Origin: Pseudomonas mucoides
GTDB taxonomy: Bacteria; Pseudomonadota; Gammaproteobacteria; Pseudomonadales; Pseudomonadaceae
Assembly (NCBI RefSeq): GCF_015461845.1
Contig: NZ_JACOPW010000002.1
Location: 1,294,342-1,358,341 of the forward strand
DNA length: 64,000 nucleotides
Reading direction: 5' to 3'
The notes under the pieces: generated by a model
The model's input: only the letters and a program-made list of their open reading frames with translations
Databases searched by the model: none
Told to the model about the DNA's origin: nothing
In this document: piece after piece, positions 26,571 through 34,914 of the stretch
How the letters are laid out: every line of letters begins with the position of its first letter
Position numbering within the stretch: position 1 is the stretch's first letter
Position numbers and translations under genes: made by a program

Positions 26571-26656
26571 ACGTTCGGCTCATGTAGCAGCTGCCGAAGG
26601 CTGCGTTCGACAGCGGCTACATGAGCCGAACGCAGGCTGCGCCAGCTGCTACAGGG
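26571..26656. repeat. compound inverted repeat (non-REPIN palindromic element)
   Basis: CGTTCGGCTCATGTAGC and GCTACATGAGCCGAACG pair as outer arms, with further 'GTAGCAGCTG' and 'CAGCTGCTAC' copies. The same 'GTAGCAGCTGnCGA' family recurs at 41635, 54430 and in the large repeat at 55419. It may act as a terminator between the convergent M14 and cytochrome genes. Confidence 0.7.
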
Positions 26657-26657
26657 A

Positions 26658-27203
26658 TCAGCCGCGGTCCTTGCCCCGCAACATGCTGTCCAGCACATCA
26701 TCGCGCCGCACCCAGCCGTGAAACAACGCCGCCGCCAAATGCAGCAGCACGGTCAAGAACAGCAAATACGCCAAATACCCATGCGCCTTGCGTAAAAACG
26801 CAAACACCTGCGCATTGGCCGGCAGGATCGATGGCAACTGGAACGAGTTGCTGAGCATCACCGGATCACCCGCCGCCGAAATCATTGCCCAACCGAGCAA
26901 CGGCAACACGAACATCAAGGCATACAGCAAGACGTGCGAGGCCTTGGCTGCCAGCGCCTGCCAGCTCGGCAAATCGGCCGGCAACGGCGGTTGTCGGGTG
27001 GAAAAGCGCACGAACAAACGCACGATCACCAGCAGCAGAATCGCAATGCCCAACGGTTTGTGCAGATGGATCAACCACTCATGGCGCTCGGACACCGAAG
27101 CCACCATCCCCGCACCGATAAACAGCATCGAAATGATCATCAGCGCCATCAGCCAATGCAGCAGCCGCGCCAATGGCGCGAAATGGTTCGGTTGGGCGCT
27201 CAT
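26658..27203 (-). CDS. cytochrome b561
   Basis: The 181-residue four-helix di-haem membrane protein has paired histidines in LARLLHWLMALMII, HEWLIHLHKPLGIAILLLV, SHVLLYALMFVLPLLGWAM and RKAHGYLAYLLFLTVLLHLAAAL. It carries electrons from the quinone pool or to a periplasmic partner. Its ATG overlaps the stop of the catalase-like gene (ATGA), so the pair form one functional unit, probably supplying electrons to the peroxidase or scavenging superoxide. Confidence 0.9.
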   Translation of the reverse strand: MSAQPNHFAPLARLLHWLMALMIISMLFIGAGMVASVSERHEWLIHLHKPLGIAILLLVIVRLFVRFSTRQPPLPADLPSWQALAAKASHVLLYALMFVLPLLGWAMISAAGDPVMLSNSFQLPSILPANAQVFAFLRKAHGYLAYLLFLTVLLHLAAALFHGWVRRDDVLDSMLRGKDRG

Positions 27204-28294
27204 TGTTGAGCCTCCTGTTTAGCGGCGGGCAACTGACTGACTTCACTGGTGCGGCGCAAGTAGGAACTGGCGTAACCGGCTGAACGAGCCGCGAGCAACG
27301 GGTCGTCGGAACCTTCGATACCGCGGGGCAACACGAGCGGGTCGTAGTTGATGTCACGGCACTCGCCATTGAGTTGCGGCTGGGTACGTTCAAGGACCAG
27401 CGTGCCGGCGTTCAACACTTTGCGACCATCGGGCCAGGCCTTGCTGGCGTCGTTGACCGGGTCCCCCGGGTTGGCCAGCGTGATCATCAACTGCCAACGC
27501 AACGGTCCGGCCGACAAGCGCTGAACCAGGTCTTTCTCCAGAAAATCGCTGCCTTCAGGTGCTGTGGCGCCCGCGGCATCCTGTGCCACCGGCACCATGT
27601 TCCAACGCACTGCCTGGCGTTGACCGGCCGCATTCACCAGGTAGAACGCATTGACGCTGTTGTACGTCTCGGTCGCATAACTGGCCGACGGCTTGGCGGT
27701 TTTGATCCAGGCCAGGAACGGCGCCGCTTCCGGATGGGAGCCGAAGAATGCCGGGACCGCCGCCGGATCAGGTTTACCGGTGGTGGGAAGCGGCGACTGG
27801 GCTTGCTGCAATTGATAGAACGCTTCAGGCGTGCCCACCGGGAACACCGGCATGCTGTTCATCCCGGTGCGCCACTGCTGGCCGTTGGCCTGGGTAAATC
27901 GCAACGCCATGCTGCGAATCGGCACGGCGCTGTCAGGCGCGTAAGGATTGCCGGCGGGCAATGCGAACCGCCCGACCACCGGGGTCTGTGCTTCGCTGAA
28001 CACCTGGGCACTGGAATAATTGCGCGCTTCACTGCTGCTTTCGAAATGGCCGATCACGCACACGCCTTTGGCGTGATTGCGCCGGAAACCCGGGTGCACG
28101 CCGTTGTTGGTTTCCAGCACATTGATCAGTTTTTTCGGTGTCAGACGTTGTGGGTCAAAGGTGCCGTTGACGTAGGCAAAGGCCCCGGCCAACGCGGCGA
28201 CCACCACGGCAATGCCGGTCAGGCGTAACGTCAGGCTTGCGCCACTCAGCGGTGGCCGGGTGGGCCCGGTTGGCGGTGTTGAGCGATCAACCAT
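27200..28294 (-). CDS. catalase-family (SrpA-like) peroxidase, membrane-anchored
   Basis: The 364-residue small catalase-related haem protein has an N-terminal membrane anchor (about 20-45, LRLTGIAVVVAALAGAFAYV) that places it in the periplasm. The distal histidine is in GFRRNHAKGVCVIGHFE and the haem-ligand tyrosine region in LLAARSAGYASSYLRR. Small SrpA-type enzymes are peroxidases rather than full catalases. The start at 28294 follows CTGGAG; a six-codon longer frame lacks a good site. An ECF-type promoter (GGAATAA-N14-CGTCT) lies about 45 bp upstream and matches that of the ECF sigma gene at 32421, so the operon belongs to that sigma factor's regulon. Confidence 0.9.
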   Translation of the reverse strand: MVDRSTPPTGPTRPPLSGASLTLRLTGIAVVVAALAGAFAYVNGTFDPQRLTPKKLINVLETNNGVHPGFRRNHAKGVCVIGHFESSSEARNYSSAQVFSEAQTPVVGRFALPAGNPYAPDSAVPIRSMALRFTQANGQQWRTGMNSMPVFPVGTPEAFYQLQQAQSPLPTTGKPDPAAVPAFFGSHPEAAPFLAWIKTAKPSASYATETYNSVNAFYLVNAAGQRQAVRWNMVPVAQDAAGATAPEGSDFLEKDLVQRLSAGPLRWQLMITLANPGDPVNDASKAWPDGRKVLNAGTLVLERTQPQLNGECRDINYDPLVLPRGIEGSDDPLLAARSAGYASSYLRRTSEVSQLPAAKQEAQQ

Positions 28295-28336
28295 GAAAGA
28301 CTCCAGGGCCATCGGCCACAGGGGGAAGGAGCTATG

Positions 28337-28362
28337 AGACGAACGTCACGTAGGATTATTCC
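28337..28362 (-). promoter_or_regulatory. ECF-sigma promoter of the catalase/cytochrome b561 operon
   Basis: Read on the minus strand, GGAATAA (28362-28356) and CGTCT (28341-28337) are separated by 14 nt. Motif and spacing are identical to the promoter before the ECF sigma gene. It lies just beyond the stop of the crotonase gene. Confidence 0.8.
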
Positions 28363-28387
28363 CCCTGAACTGTAGTTTCTTTCAAAG

Positions 28388-28401
28388 CGTCGCGAGCGAC
28401 G
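28388..28401. terminator. small hairpin after the crotonase gene
   Basis: CGTCGC-GA-GCGACG, 16 bp beyond the crotonase stop and before the catalase promoter. It may separate the two transcription units. T-tract is weak. Confidence 0.4.
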
Positions 28402-28416
28402 AATACTCAAACCCCA

Positions 28417-29181
28417 TCAGGCAGGGTTAAAACATGCCTCACGTTTATCGAGAAAAGCCTGAATGCCTTCTTTTTGCCCGGGGGTTGCAAACAACCCATG
28501 GAACGCCCTTCGCTCGTGCAACAGGCCTTCGCGTAATCCAGGCTCCAGCGCGCGATCAACCGCTTCGCGCGCTGCCATGGTGGCGGTTTTGGCGAAACCG
28601 GCGATGGTCTGCGCCGCCGCCAGGGATTCTTCCAGCAGGTCGGCGGCGGCAATGACTCTCGACACCAGCCCTGCCCGCTCGGCCTCCTGGGCAGACATCG
28701 AGCGGCCGGTCAGGATCATGTCCATGGCTTTCGATTTTCCGATCAGGTGCGTGAGACGCTGGGTGGCGCCCATGCCGGGCATCACGCCCAGTTTAATTTC
28801 CGGTTGAGCAAATCGCGCCGTATCGGCCGCAAAGATCAAGTCGCACATCATCGCCAACTCGCAGCCGCCACCAAACGCATAACCGGCGACCGCGGCCAGC
28901 GTGGGGGTGCGTAACGTGGCAAAGGCTTCCCACCCGGCAAAATAATCCTCGTGGACCATGTCCAGATAGGACTTTTGGCTCATCTCCTTGATGTCGGCAC
29001 CCGCCGCGAAATAGTCCACGGTACCGGTCAGGACGAAACACCCCACCCCCGGATCCCGATCCAACCGTTGCAGGGTGTCCAGCAATTCGCGCATGACCTC
29101 ATCGCTCAGGGCGTTCCGGGCTTGCGGGCGGTTCAGACGAATCAAGACGACTCGATCATGATGTTCGATCAATGTGTGCAT
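28417..29181 (-). CDS. enoyl-CoA hydratase/crotonase-family protein
   Basis: The 254-residue crotonase-fold protein has oxyanion segments DYFAAGADIKEMS (about 58-70) and VAGYAFGGGCELAMMCDLIFAADTARFAQPEIKLGVMPGMGATQRL. Both catalytic-type glutamates are present (GGGCELAMM and QPEIKLG), so it is competent for hydration or dehydration of a 2-enoyl thioester. It is the third gene of a minus-strand set with the adenylation and membrane reductase genes, 48 bp behind the latter. General fatty-acid roles are possible, but the context suggests a dedicated pathway. Confidence 0.85.
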   Translation of the reverse strand: MHTLIEHHDRVVLIRLNRPQARNALSDEVMRELLDTLQRLDRDPGVGCFVLTGTVDYFAAGADIKEMSQKSYLDMVHEDYFAGWEAFATLRTPTLAAVAGYAFGGGCELAMMCDLIFAADTARFAQPEIKLGVMPGMGATQRLTHLIGKSKAMDMILTGRSMSAQEAERAGLVSRVIAAADLLEESLAAAQTIAGFAKTATMAAREAVDRALEPGLREGLLHERRAFHGLFATPGQKEGIQAFLDKREACFNPA

Positions 29182-29229
29182 GGTGACCTCTTTGCAAAAT
29201 AGTTGAAGGGTTAATAGCCAGCGCTCACG

Positions 29230-30555
29230 TCAGGAATCCCAGATCGCGCCGTAGGCTGGAATGCCTCGACTCTCCATTTCCTCGACCACTCGCTGAGTCA
29301 GTGTCTGGTTGGAAATGCAGATCACGGCCTCTGCACCGAACGCTTGAACCGCGTCATAGGCCAGTTGCACCAGATCGGGTTTGCCGAGCACATCGGTGTC
29401 CCAGATCAAGGCATCGGGCTGGGCCTGAAGAATTTCCTCCACCAGCTCGTCACCGTAGGTTTTTCGTGGGTTGCGGGTCGACCAGATCAGATGGATCGGC
29501 ACTTGCCTTGCGAGCAGATGGGGCAGCACCGGGCCGATACCGCTGCCGGTGGCGACATACACCACCGACTTGAACAGGGTTTCGATGTGCGCCACGCCAG
29601 CGGTGGTAATGCCTTTGACCCAGACATGAGTTGGCATTTGCTCGATGAATTCGCCGGTCCAGTCCCCGGCCCGGGAAATGATCAGCCGAAAACCGGCCTC
29701 CCCCGGCGTGGGAATGTTGGCAAACGAATGCCATTCCAACAGCGGGTTGAGACTGATGGCGTTGGACGAACCGGCAAACGGCGTGACATGCCCGAACCGG
29801 GCAATGACGGCGTGGGATGAAGTCCTGAGTAACTGCACCGGCACTTTGCGCAAACGCAACCATGGCAACGCAATGCTGAACGTCAGCACCATCAGCATCC
29901 AGAAGGGCACCGAGGTGGCCAGCACCTCTTGCAGCGGCACTTGCGGGTTCTGATCACGAGCAAACAGAAGGGTCGAGCCCCAAAACATGACGAGTGCGGC
30001 CCAGCCACCGAAGCGGTGAGTTCGCTCGAACCCATTGTGGAAACGCGAACGAATCCACGGATGCGCCATGGTCGCCACCAGTAGCAACACCCCCAACAGC
30101 CCTGCATTCACCCAAAGCAGCGCGGTCGAAACGCCACCTTTGCCGTCAATCCAATGCCAACCCAATGAGCCCAGCAACGCCACGAACCAACCCATGGCGG
30201 CCAAGGCTCCGCCACTGTGCAGGCCCCCCAAGTGATAGACCTTGGCCAATGAGCGACGAATCATCAGTGGCCAATGGGTGGGGGCCCGGGTGGCCAGCCA
30301 GAACAGCAGATTGATGACGTATTGCTGGCGGATCAAAATCGCCATCGACAGATTCGCCACTACCAGCCCCGCCAGCGTTTCAAGGGCAATACCGGTGGAT
30401 GTCCACCATTGCCCGGCGTTCAATCCATGCACCAGCGCGGCACCATTGAGTATCAGGACCAGTGCCACAAGCCGGTTGTAATGGGAAAACCACGGCAGCG
30501 TTCCAAGGCGTCGCCACAGCGCACGCTTGGCGGGTAAACCGCGAGCGGCGCTCAT
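29230..30555 (-). CDS. membrane flavoreductase-like protein (ferric-reductase-type NAD module)
   Basis: The 441-residue protein has an N-terminal half with about seven transmembrane helices (30-240) bearing conserved-looking histidines in AKVYHLGGLHSGGALAAMGW and RTHRFGGWAALVMF, possible haem ligands. The soluble C-terminal half (about 250-441) resembles a ferredoxin-NADP reductase fold: FRLIISRAGDWTGEFI (flavin-contact region) and VVYVATGSGIGPVLPHLLA (nucleotide-binding loop). Its ATG overlaps the stop of the upstream adenylation gene by 4 bp. I recall fungal NRPS-like proteins in which an adenylation domain is fused to a membrane region of this kind, which would make these two genes a split version. 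The redox substrate is unknown. Confidence 0.7.
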   Translation of the reverse strand: MSAARGLPAKRALWRRLGTLPWFSHYNRLVALVLILNGAALVHGLNAGQWWTSTGIALETLAGLVVANLSMAILIRQQYVINLLFWLATRAPTHWPLMIRRSLAKVYHLGGLHSGGALAAMGWFVALLGSLGWHWIDGKGGVSTALLWVNAGLLGVLLLVATMAHPWIRSRFHNGFERTHRFGGWAALVMFWGSTLLFARDQNPQVPLQEVLATSVPFWMLMVLTFSIALPWLRLRKVPVQLLRTSSHAVIARFGHVTPFAGSSNAISLNPLLEWHSFANIPTPGEAGFRLIISRAGDWTGEFIEQMPTHVWVKGITTAGVAHIETLFKSVVYVATGSGIGPVLPHLLARQVPIHLIWSTRNPRKTYGDELVEEILQAQPDALIWDTDVLGKPDLVQLAYDAVQAFGAEAVICISNQTLTQRVVEEMESRGIPAYGAIWDS

Positions 30556-32153
30556 GCGCTCACCCTCGATACAGCGTTGGCATCAAGGTTGGCCTGCTGC
30601 GCCTGGGCCAGCAGCCGCCGCTTGTCGACTTTACCCCGTGAAGTCAGGGGAATGTGGTCCACGGCGATGATCAACGAAGGGACGCAATAATAGGCGAGGC
30701 GCGCCTCACAGCGACGTCGCGCCGCTTCGATGTCGGTGGACGCAGGGCTGACGAAGGCCACCAGATGACGACTGTCGAGTTTCAGCGTAACCGCTCGCTC
30801 GCAGGCGTCGCATGACTCCAGCACCGCCGACACACTGTCGAGCTCAACCCGAAAGCCCCTCACCTTGACCTGATCATCAACGCGTCCCAAGTGTTCGAGC
30901 TCGCCCTCCTCCGTCCAGCGCCCCAGGTCGCGAGTCCGAAACATCATCCGGTCCTGACCCAGAAATGGATCGGGTCGATAACGTTCGGCGGTGAGCGCCG
31001 CATTCCCCAGGTAACCCGCCGTTACGCAATCCCCGCCCGCCCACATTTCCCCTTGCACCCCAGTGGCACACGGTCGACCGTCTTCATCGAGTACGTATAC
31101 CGTGTTATTGGGCGTGGGTTTGCCGATGGTCAGGGGCCTGCCGGCCTGATACCGCTGCATGGTGTTGACGATGGTGGTCTCGGTCGGGCCGCAGGCATTG
31201 TAAAACGTGCAAAACGACGACCAGTGATCGGCCAGTGGCTGTGGGCACGGCTCGCCGGCAACGGCCACGACCTTGGCCTGTTGGCAACGCGCGGGATCGA
31301 GTGTGCCGAGAATCGACGGCGTGGCGATCAGTACGTCGCATTGCTCGGCGGTCTGAGCAATGTCTTTGCCCCGGATCATCAACGTCGCGCCATGGGCCAG
31401 GCAACCCAGAATCTCCCACGCGGCCATATCGAAGGCGATGTTCAGCATCTGCCCGACCTTGAACCCAGGCTTCATGCCGAGGTTGCCCGGTTCCGTCAGC
31501 AGAATATTGCAGACATTGCGGTGGGTAACCCGAACCCCGTTGGGCTGCCCGGTGGTGCCGGAGGTGAACAACAGGAAGCACAGTAGATCCGGGATCGTTG
31601 ACGGCGTACCGGCCACGTTCACTTCGTCCGATGAGGTGGTCGGGGCTGTCATGAAATCATCAAGGCATATGCAGTGCTGCGCTGCTGTCAGGGGAATCTG
31701 CGACTCAAGATTCGACAGCGTCAGCACAAGACGCGTGGCGGCAACCTCCATGATGTGGCGCAATTGTGTCGTGGGGGTGATCCCCACGTGCTGGGGAATG
31801 TAGGCCGCGCTCGCCTTCAATACGGCCAACATGCCCACCAGCATGGGGATCGAGCGTTCCACGAACAGGGCAACGTGATCACCGGGCTTGACGCCCTGGC
31901 TGATCAACACGGCAGCCAGTCGATTGGCCTGCCTGTTCAATTCGTTGTAGGTGATGGATTCACCTTGCCAAAGGGCCGCAATACCTTGTGGATGGGTCAC
32001 GGCTTGCGCTTCGATTGCGTGATGAATCAAGGAGAACGCGGGCTTGACCGTCGGCCCACGGCCCAATGTCTGCCAAAGGTCATGATCCACAGCTGGCGCA
32101 GGCATCGGCGAACAGGCCACTGCGGGTTTGAGGGTGATTGCGTGCTCTTGCAT
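30552..32153 (-). CDS. stand-alone NRPS-type amino-acid adenylation protein
   Basis: The 533-residue adenylation protein lacks carrier, condensation and thioesterase domains. NRPS core motifs: A3 LLFTSGTTGQPNG (195-206, with Asn where a Lys is usual), A4 FDMAAWE (241-247, Asp242 at the position that binds the alpha-amino group), A5 NACGPTETT, A8 LGRVDDQVKVRGFRVELDS and A10 PLTSRGKVDKRRL with catalytic Lys508. It therefore should adenylate an amino acid but has no in-cis acceptor. A TTG 12 codons upstream (32189) is possible, but the ATG at 32153 is preferred. It is coupled to the membrane reductase gene. Substrate and product are unknown. Confidence 0.8.
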   Translation of the reverse strand: MQEHAITLKPAVACSPMPAPAVDHDLWQTLGRGPTVKPAFSLIHHAIEAQAVTHPQGIAALWQGESITYNELNRQANRLAAVLISQGVKPGDHVALFVERSIPMLVGMLAVLKASAAYIPQHVGITPTTQLRHIMEVAATRLVLTLSNLESQIPLTAAQHCICLDDFMTAPTTSSDEVNVAGTPSTIPDLLCFLLFTSGTTGQPNGVRVTHRNVCNILLTEPGNLGMKPGFKVGQMLNIAFDMAAWEILGCLAHGATLMIRGKDIAQTAEQCDVLIATPSILGTLDPARCQQAKVVAVAGEPCPQPLADHWSSFCTFYNACGPTETTIVNTMQRYQAGRPLTIGKPTPNNTVYVLDEDGRPCATGVQGEMWAGGDCVTAGYLGNAALTAERYRPDPFLGQDRMMFRTRDLGRWTEEGELEHLGRVDDQVKVRGFRVELDSVSAVLESCDACERAVTLKLDSRHLVAFVSPASTDIEAARRRCEARLAYYCVPSLIIAVDHIPLTSRGKVDKRRLLAQAQQANLDANAVSRVSA

Positions 32154-32348
32154 GTCAAAAATCTCATCGGGCTCTATGTTCAAGCTCAAGACCGGACGGT
32201 GGCGCCGAGCCGACTGACTGGCTGGACGGAATGCCGCTTGCGCTTGTTACGAGGGTTGAGCCACGACGCTTGACGCAATTACAGGATTACAACCAATGAA
32301 GAAAAGTCCTACAAAAAACAGTCCGTGGGATTTTCTTTTACGGCAGAG

Positions 32349-32374
32349 GGAATAACCTGCGTCAGACGGCGTCT
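32349..32374 (+). promoter_or_regulatory. ECF-sigma autoregulatory promoter
   Basis: GGAATAA (32349-32355), 14 nt, CGTCT (32370-32374), ending 46 bp before the ECF sigma start. It matches the catalase promoter in both boxes and spacing, as expected when an ECF factor drives its own gene. Confidence 0.8.
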
Positions 32375-32420
32375 TCCTTGTCACTGCCGCCCTTCACTGA
32401 CTCAGAACCCGCCCTTTCCC

Positions 32421-32927
32421 ATGAACGATATCGACGAACAACTCAGAGAAATCATTCCCAGGCTCCGGCGCTTCGCCGTGTCGCTGACGCGCAATCCCAG
32501 CAGCGCCGACGATCTGGTGCAGTCGAGTCTGGAACGAGCGCTGTCGAGTTGGGCGGACAAACGCCCCGAAGGCGACTTGCGCGCCTGGCTGTTTTCGATA
32601 CTGTACCGGCAGTTTCTGGATGCCCACCGCCGTTCCCGGCGCTATGCGCGGATGCTCGAATTCTTTACCGGGCGTGACGACGCACAGCCCTCGGTCGAAC
32701 GCACGGTGATTGCTCAATCGACGCTGCAAGCCTTCGACCGACTCACCACCGAACAGCGCGCCCTGCTGCTTTGGGTGTCGGTGGAAGGTTTGAGTTATAA
32801 AGAGGTCGCCGAGATTCTCGACGTCCCCACCGGCACCGTGATGTCCCGCCTGTCCCGCGCCCGCCAGGCCTTGCGCCAGCTCAGCGACGGCGAAATCATC
32901 AGCCCATCTTTGCGGATACTCAAATGA
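32421..32927 (+). CDS. ECF-type RNA polymerase sigma factor
   Basis: The 168-residue sigma factor consists of region 2 (about 8-75: LRRFAVSLTRNPSSADDLVQ, WLFSILYRQFLDAHRR) and region 4 (about 108-158: LTTEQRALLLWVSVEGLSY, EVAEILDVPTGTVMSRLSRA). A frame opens upstream at 32325, but that part contains the promoter; the ATG at 32421 gives the normal family start. It overlaps the anti-sigma gene by 4 bp. Predicted targets are itself and the catalase/cytochrome b561 operon, which suggests a peroxide or redox stress circuit. Confidence 0.92.
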   Translation: MNDIDEQLREIIPRLRRFAVSLTRNPSSADDLVQSSLERALSSWADKRPEGDLRAWLFSILYRQFLDAHRRSRRYARMLEFFTGRDDAQPSVERTVIAQSTLQAFDRLTTEQRALLLWVSVEGLSYKEVAEILDVPTGTVMSRLSRARQALRQLSDGEIISPSLRILK

Positions 32928-33676
32928 TCAGCATGCCCCCGAGCGAGCGTGACCTGCACGCCTACGTCGATCACCAACTCAACGACGCCGACCGACGTCT
33001 GGTGGAAACGTATCTGGCCAGCCACCCGGAAACGGCCGCGCAAGTGCGCGCCTGGCAGCACGACGCCCAACAACTGCGCGCAGCCATGAGCGGCGCCCTG
33101 CACCACACCGCCAACCCGGACCTCGACCCGGCACTGATTCGCCAGCGTCTCAAACGCCAGTCGCGTCGTCATCTGGCCAGTGCAGCGGTGCTGTTGATTG
33201 CCGTCAGCGTCGGTGGGTTGAGCGGCTGGCAAGCGCGCCAAATGACCCTGCCCAGTCCCCCGCTGCCGATGACCGATGCGCTGCAGGCTTACCGGCTGAT
33301 CGCCCAGCAGGGCATTCTGCCGGCCGACTACACGGTCAGCGACGATGGCGACATGCAGGGCTGGCTCGACCGTTATTTCACCCGCGCCAATCGCCTGCCG
33401 GACCTGTCGAGCGCAGGCTTCAAACCGGTCAGCGGCCGTTTGCTCAGCACCGAACAAGGGCCGGCGGCGATGGTGGTTTACGAGGATCAGGGCGGGCACA
33501 AGATCAGCTTCTACGTGCGCCCACCGGGACCGAAAAACATTTTCCTGCCGCGAGGCAGTCGCAGCGATGGCGAGTTGCAGGCCGAATATTGGTCCGGCAG
33601 CGGCTACAACTACGCGATGGTCAGCCCGAGCGACACGCCGACGGCGCAGATGCTCAAGCAAACGGAGCAGTTCTGA
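32924..33676 (+). CDS. membrane anti-sigma factor
   Basis: The 250-residue protein has a short N-terminal cytoplasmic sigma-binding domain (1-60: SERDLHAYVDHQLNDADRRLVETYLASHPE), one transmembrane helix (about 84-104: LASAAVLLIAVSVGGLSGW) and a periplasmic domain of about 145 residues. The N-terminal domain has the anti-sigma helix pattern but lacks the H-x3-C-x2-C zinc motif, so it is not a zinc-based redox sensor of the RsrA type. Translational coupling (ATGA) to the sigma gene supports the pairing. The periplasmic part probably senses the signal. Confidence 0.88.
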   Translation: MISMPPSERDLHAYVDHQLNDADRRLVETYLASHPETAAQVRAWQHDAQQLRAAMSGALHHTANPDLDPALIRQRLKRQSRRHLASAAVLLIAVSVGGLSGWQARQMTLPSPPLPMTDALQAYRLIAQQGILPADYTVSDDGDMQGWLDRYFTRANRLPDLSSAGFKPVSGRLLSTEQGPAAMVVYEDQGGHKISFYVRPPGPKNIFLPRGSRSDGELQAEYWSGSGYNYAMVSPSDTPTAQMLKQTEQF

Positions 33677-33728
33677 CCACCTAAAGGGATTCGGCGTCGA
33701 TCACAAAACCTGCCCCTCCCAATCAACG

Positions 33729-33820
33729 GTAGGAGTGAGCCTGCTCGCGATAGCGGTGGGTCAGTCAACAGCAATGCTGGATGTACCGACCTCATCGCGA
33801 GCAGGCTCACCCCTGCAAGG
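33729..33820. repeat. REPIN between anti-sigma and IclR genes
   Basis: The arms GGTAGGAGTGAGCCTGCTCG (33729-33756) and its mirror (33792-33816, GCTCACCCCTGC variant) are about 36 bp apart, in the gap between convergent genes. Confidence 0.85.
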
Positions 33821-33835
33821 GGTTCAGCGATCTGT

Positions 33836-34672
33836 TCAGCCCTGCCCAAACACCTGTGAAGGCCGGCGCAGCAGCGGATCGAATGGATTAATCCGCGGCC
33901 CGATCATCGCCGCTTCGCGCTTGAGCATCTCCACCACCGTCGGCAATCGATCCGGCCCCAGCCGGTCACTCACCGTCGCCACGCTCAACGCCGCCACCGC
34001 CCGCCCCTCTCGATCCAGAATCGGCACCGCCACCCCGGCCATGCCTTGCAGCACACCGGTGTTGCGCCCCGCATACCCCAACGCACGCACGTTCTCGACC
34101 TCCGAGCGCAGGAACACTTCGTCGTACAAATGGAAATCCTTGAGTCGCGGCAAGTTGTAGTGGATCACCGTATCGCGCTCCTCCTCCGGCAGGAACGCCA
34201 GAATCGCCAGGCTGCCCTGGCCCACGCCCAGCGCCACGCGCCCGCCGATATCGCCGGTGAACGTGCGGATCGGAAACGGCCCTTCGCTGCGGTCCAGGCA
34301 GATCGCGTCAAAACCGCTGCGCGCCAGTAAAAACAACGAATCCCCCAACGACGCCGAGAGCCGCAGCAACGACGGCCGCACCAGTTCACGCAGGTTGCCG
34401 GTATTGCCCGCTCGCGCCGCCAAGGCAAAAAAATCCAGGCTCAGGCGATAACGTTTGCTGCGCACATCCTGCTCGACCATGCCCTCGTCCATCAGGCTGC
34501 GCAACAAACGGTGCGTGGTCGGTTGCGACAAGCCGATGCGCTGCGCCAGTTGTGTCACGCGCTCCCCGCCCTCGACGGTGTCACCGAGGCTGCGCAACAC
34601 GGCAAACAATCGGGAGACCGCACCGACACCGACTTCATTTTTGTTTTCATTCCGCTCAGTGGAATTTGACAT
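33836..34672 (-). CDS. IclR-family transcriptional regulator
   Basis: The 278-residue IclR regulator has a winged helix (about 15-75: AVSRLFAVLRSLGDTVEGGE, LAQRIGLSQPTTHRLLRSLM) and an effector domain (about 90-265) with VAVPILDREGRAVAALSVATV. A TTG five codons upstream (34687) is an alternative start. It is divergent from the opine/polyamine-type transporter-oxidase operon at 34915-41592 and probably regulates it. Related half-sites occur around both promoters. Confidence 0.88.
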   Translation of the reverse strand: MSNSTERNENKNEVGVGAVSRLFAVLRSLGDTVEGGERVTQLAQRIGLSQPTTHRLLRSLMDEGMVEQDVRSKRYRLSLDFFALAARAGNTGNLRELVRPSLLRLSASLGDSLFLLARSGFDAICLDRSEGPFPIRTFTGDIGGRVALGVGQGSLAILAFLPEEERDTVIHYNLPRLKDFHLYDEVFLRSEVENVRALGYAGRNTGVLQGMAGVAVPILDREGRAVAALSVATVSDRLGPDRLPTVVEMLKREAAMIGPRINPFDPLLRRPSQVFGQG

Positions 34673-34737
34673 GTGGTTTCTCGACAATAAATTTACTCAT
34701 TGAATGAAATCGAAAATAGTCATCGCTTCAGTGAAAT
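34656..34737. promoter_or_regulatory. three related half-sites near the IclR start
   Basis: TCAGTGGAAT (34656-34665), TGAATGAAAT (34701-34710) and TCAGTGAAAT (34728-34737) repeat in the same orientation; the first also forms ATTCC-N7-GGAAT. They are possible IclR-protein contacts. Low certainty. Confidence 0.35.
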
Positions 34738-34914
34738 AGGCCATTGAGCCCATCCTAGTCTTCGTCCTAATCTGCGTCCACAGGGGCGATTCGAACAACA
34801 GCGGCAGCCGACTCCAGTCGAGCGCCAACGCACCCCGCAAGACCTTTTCGTATCTGCCCATACAAAAAAGCGCGCCTTCGGGTGACGCATAACAATCTCA
34901 GGTGGAGCGCAGTC

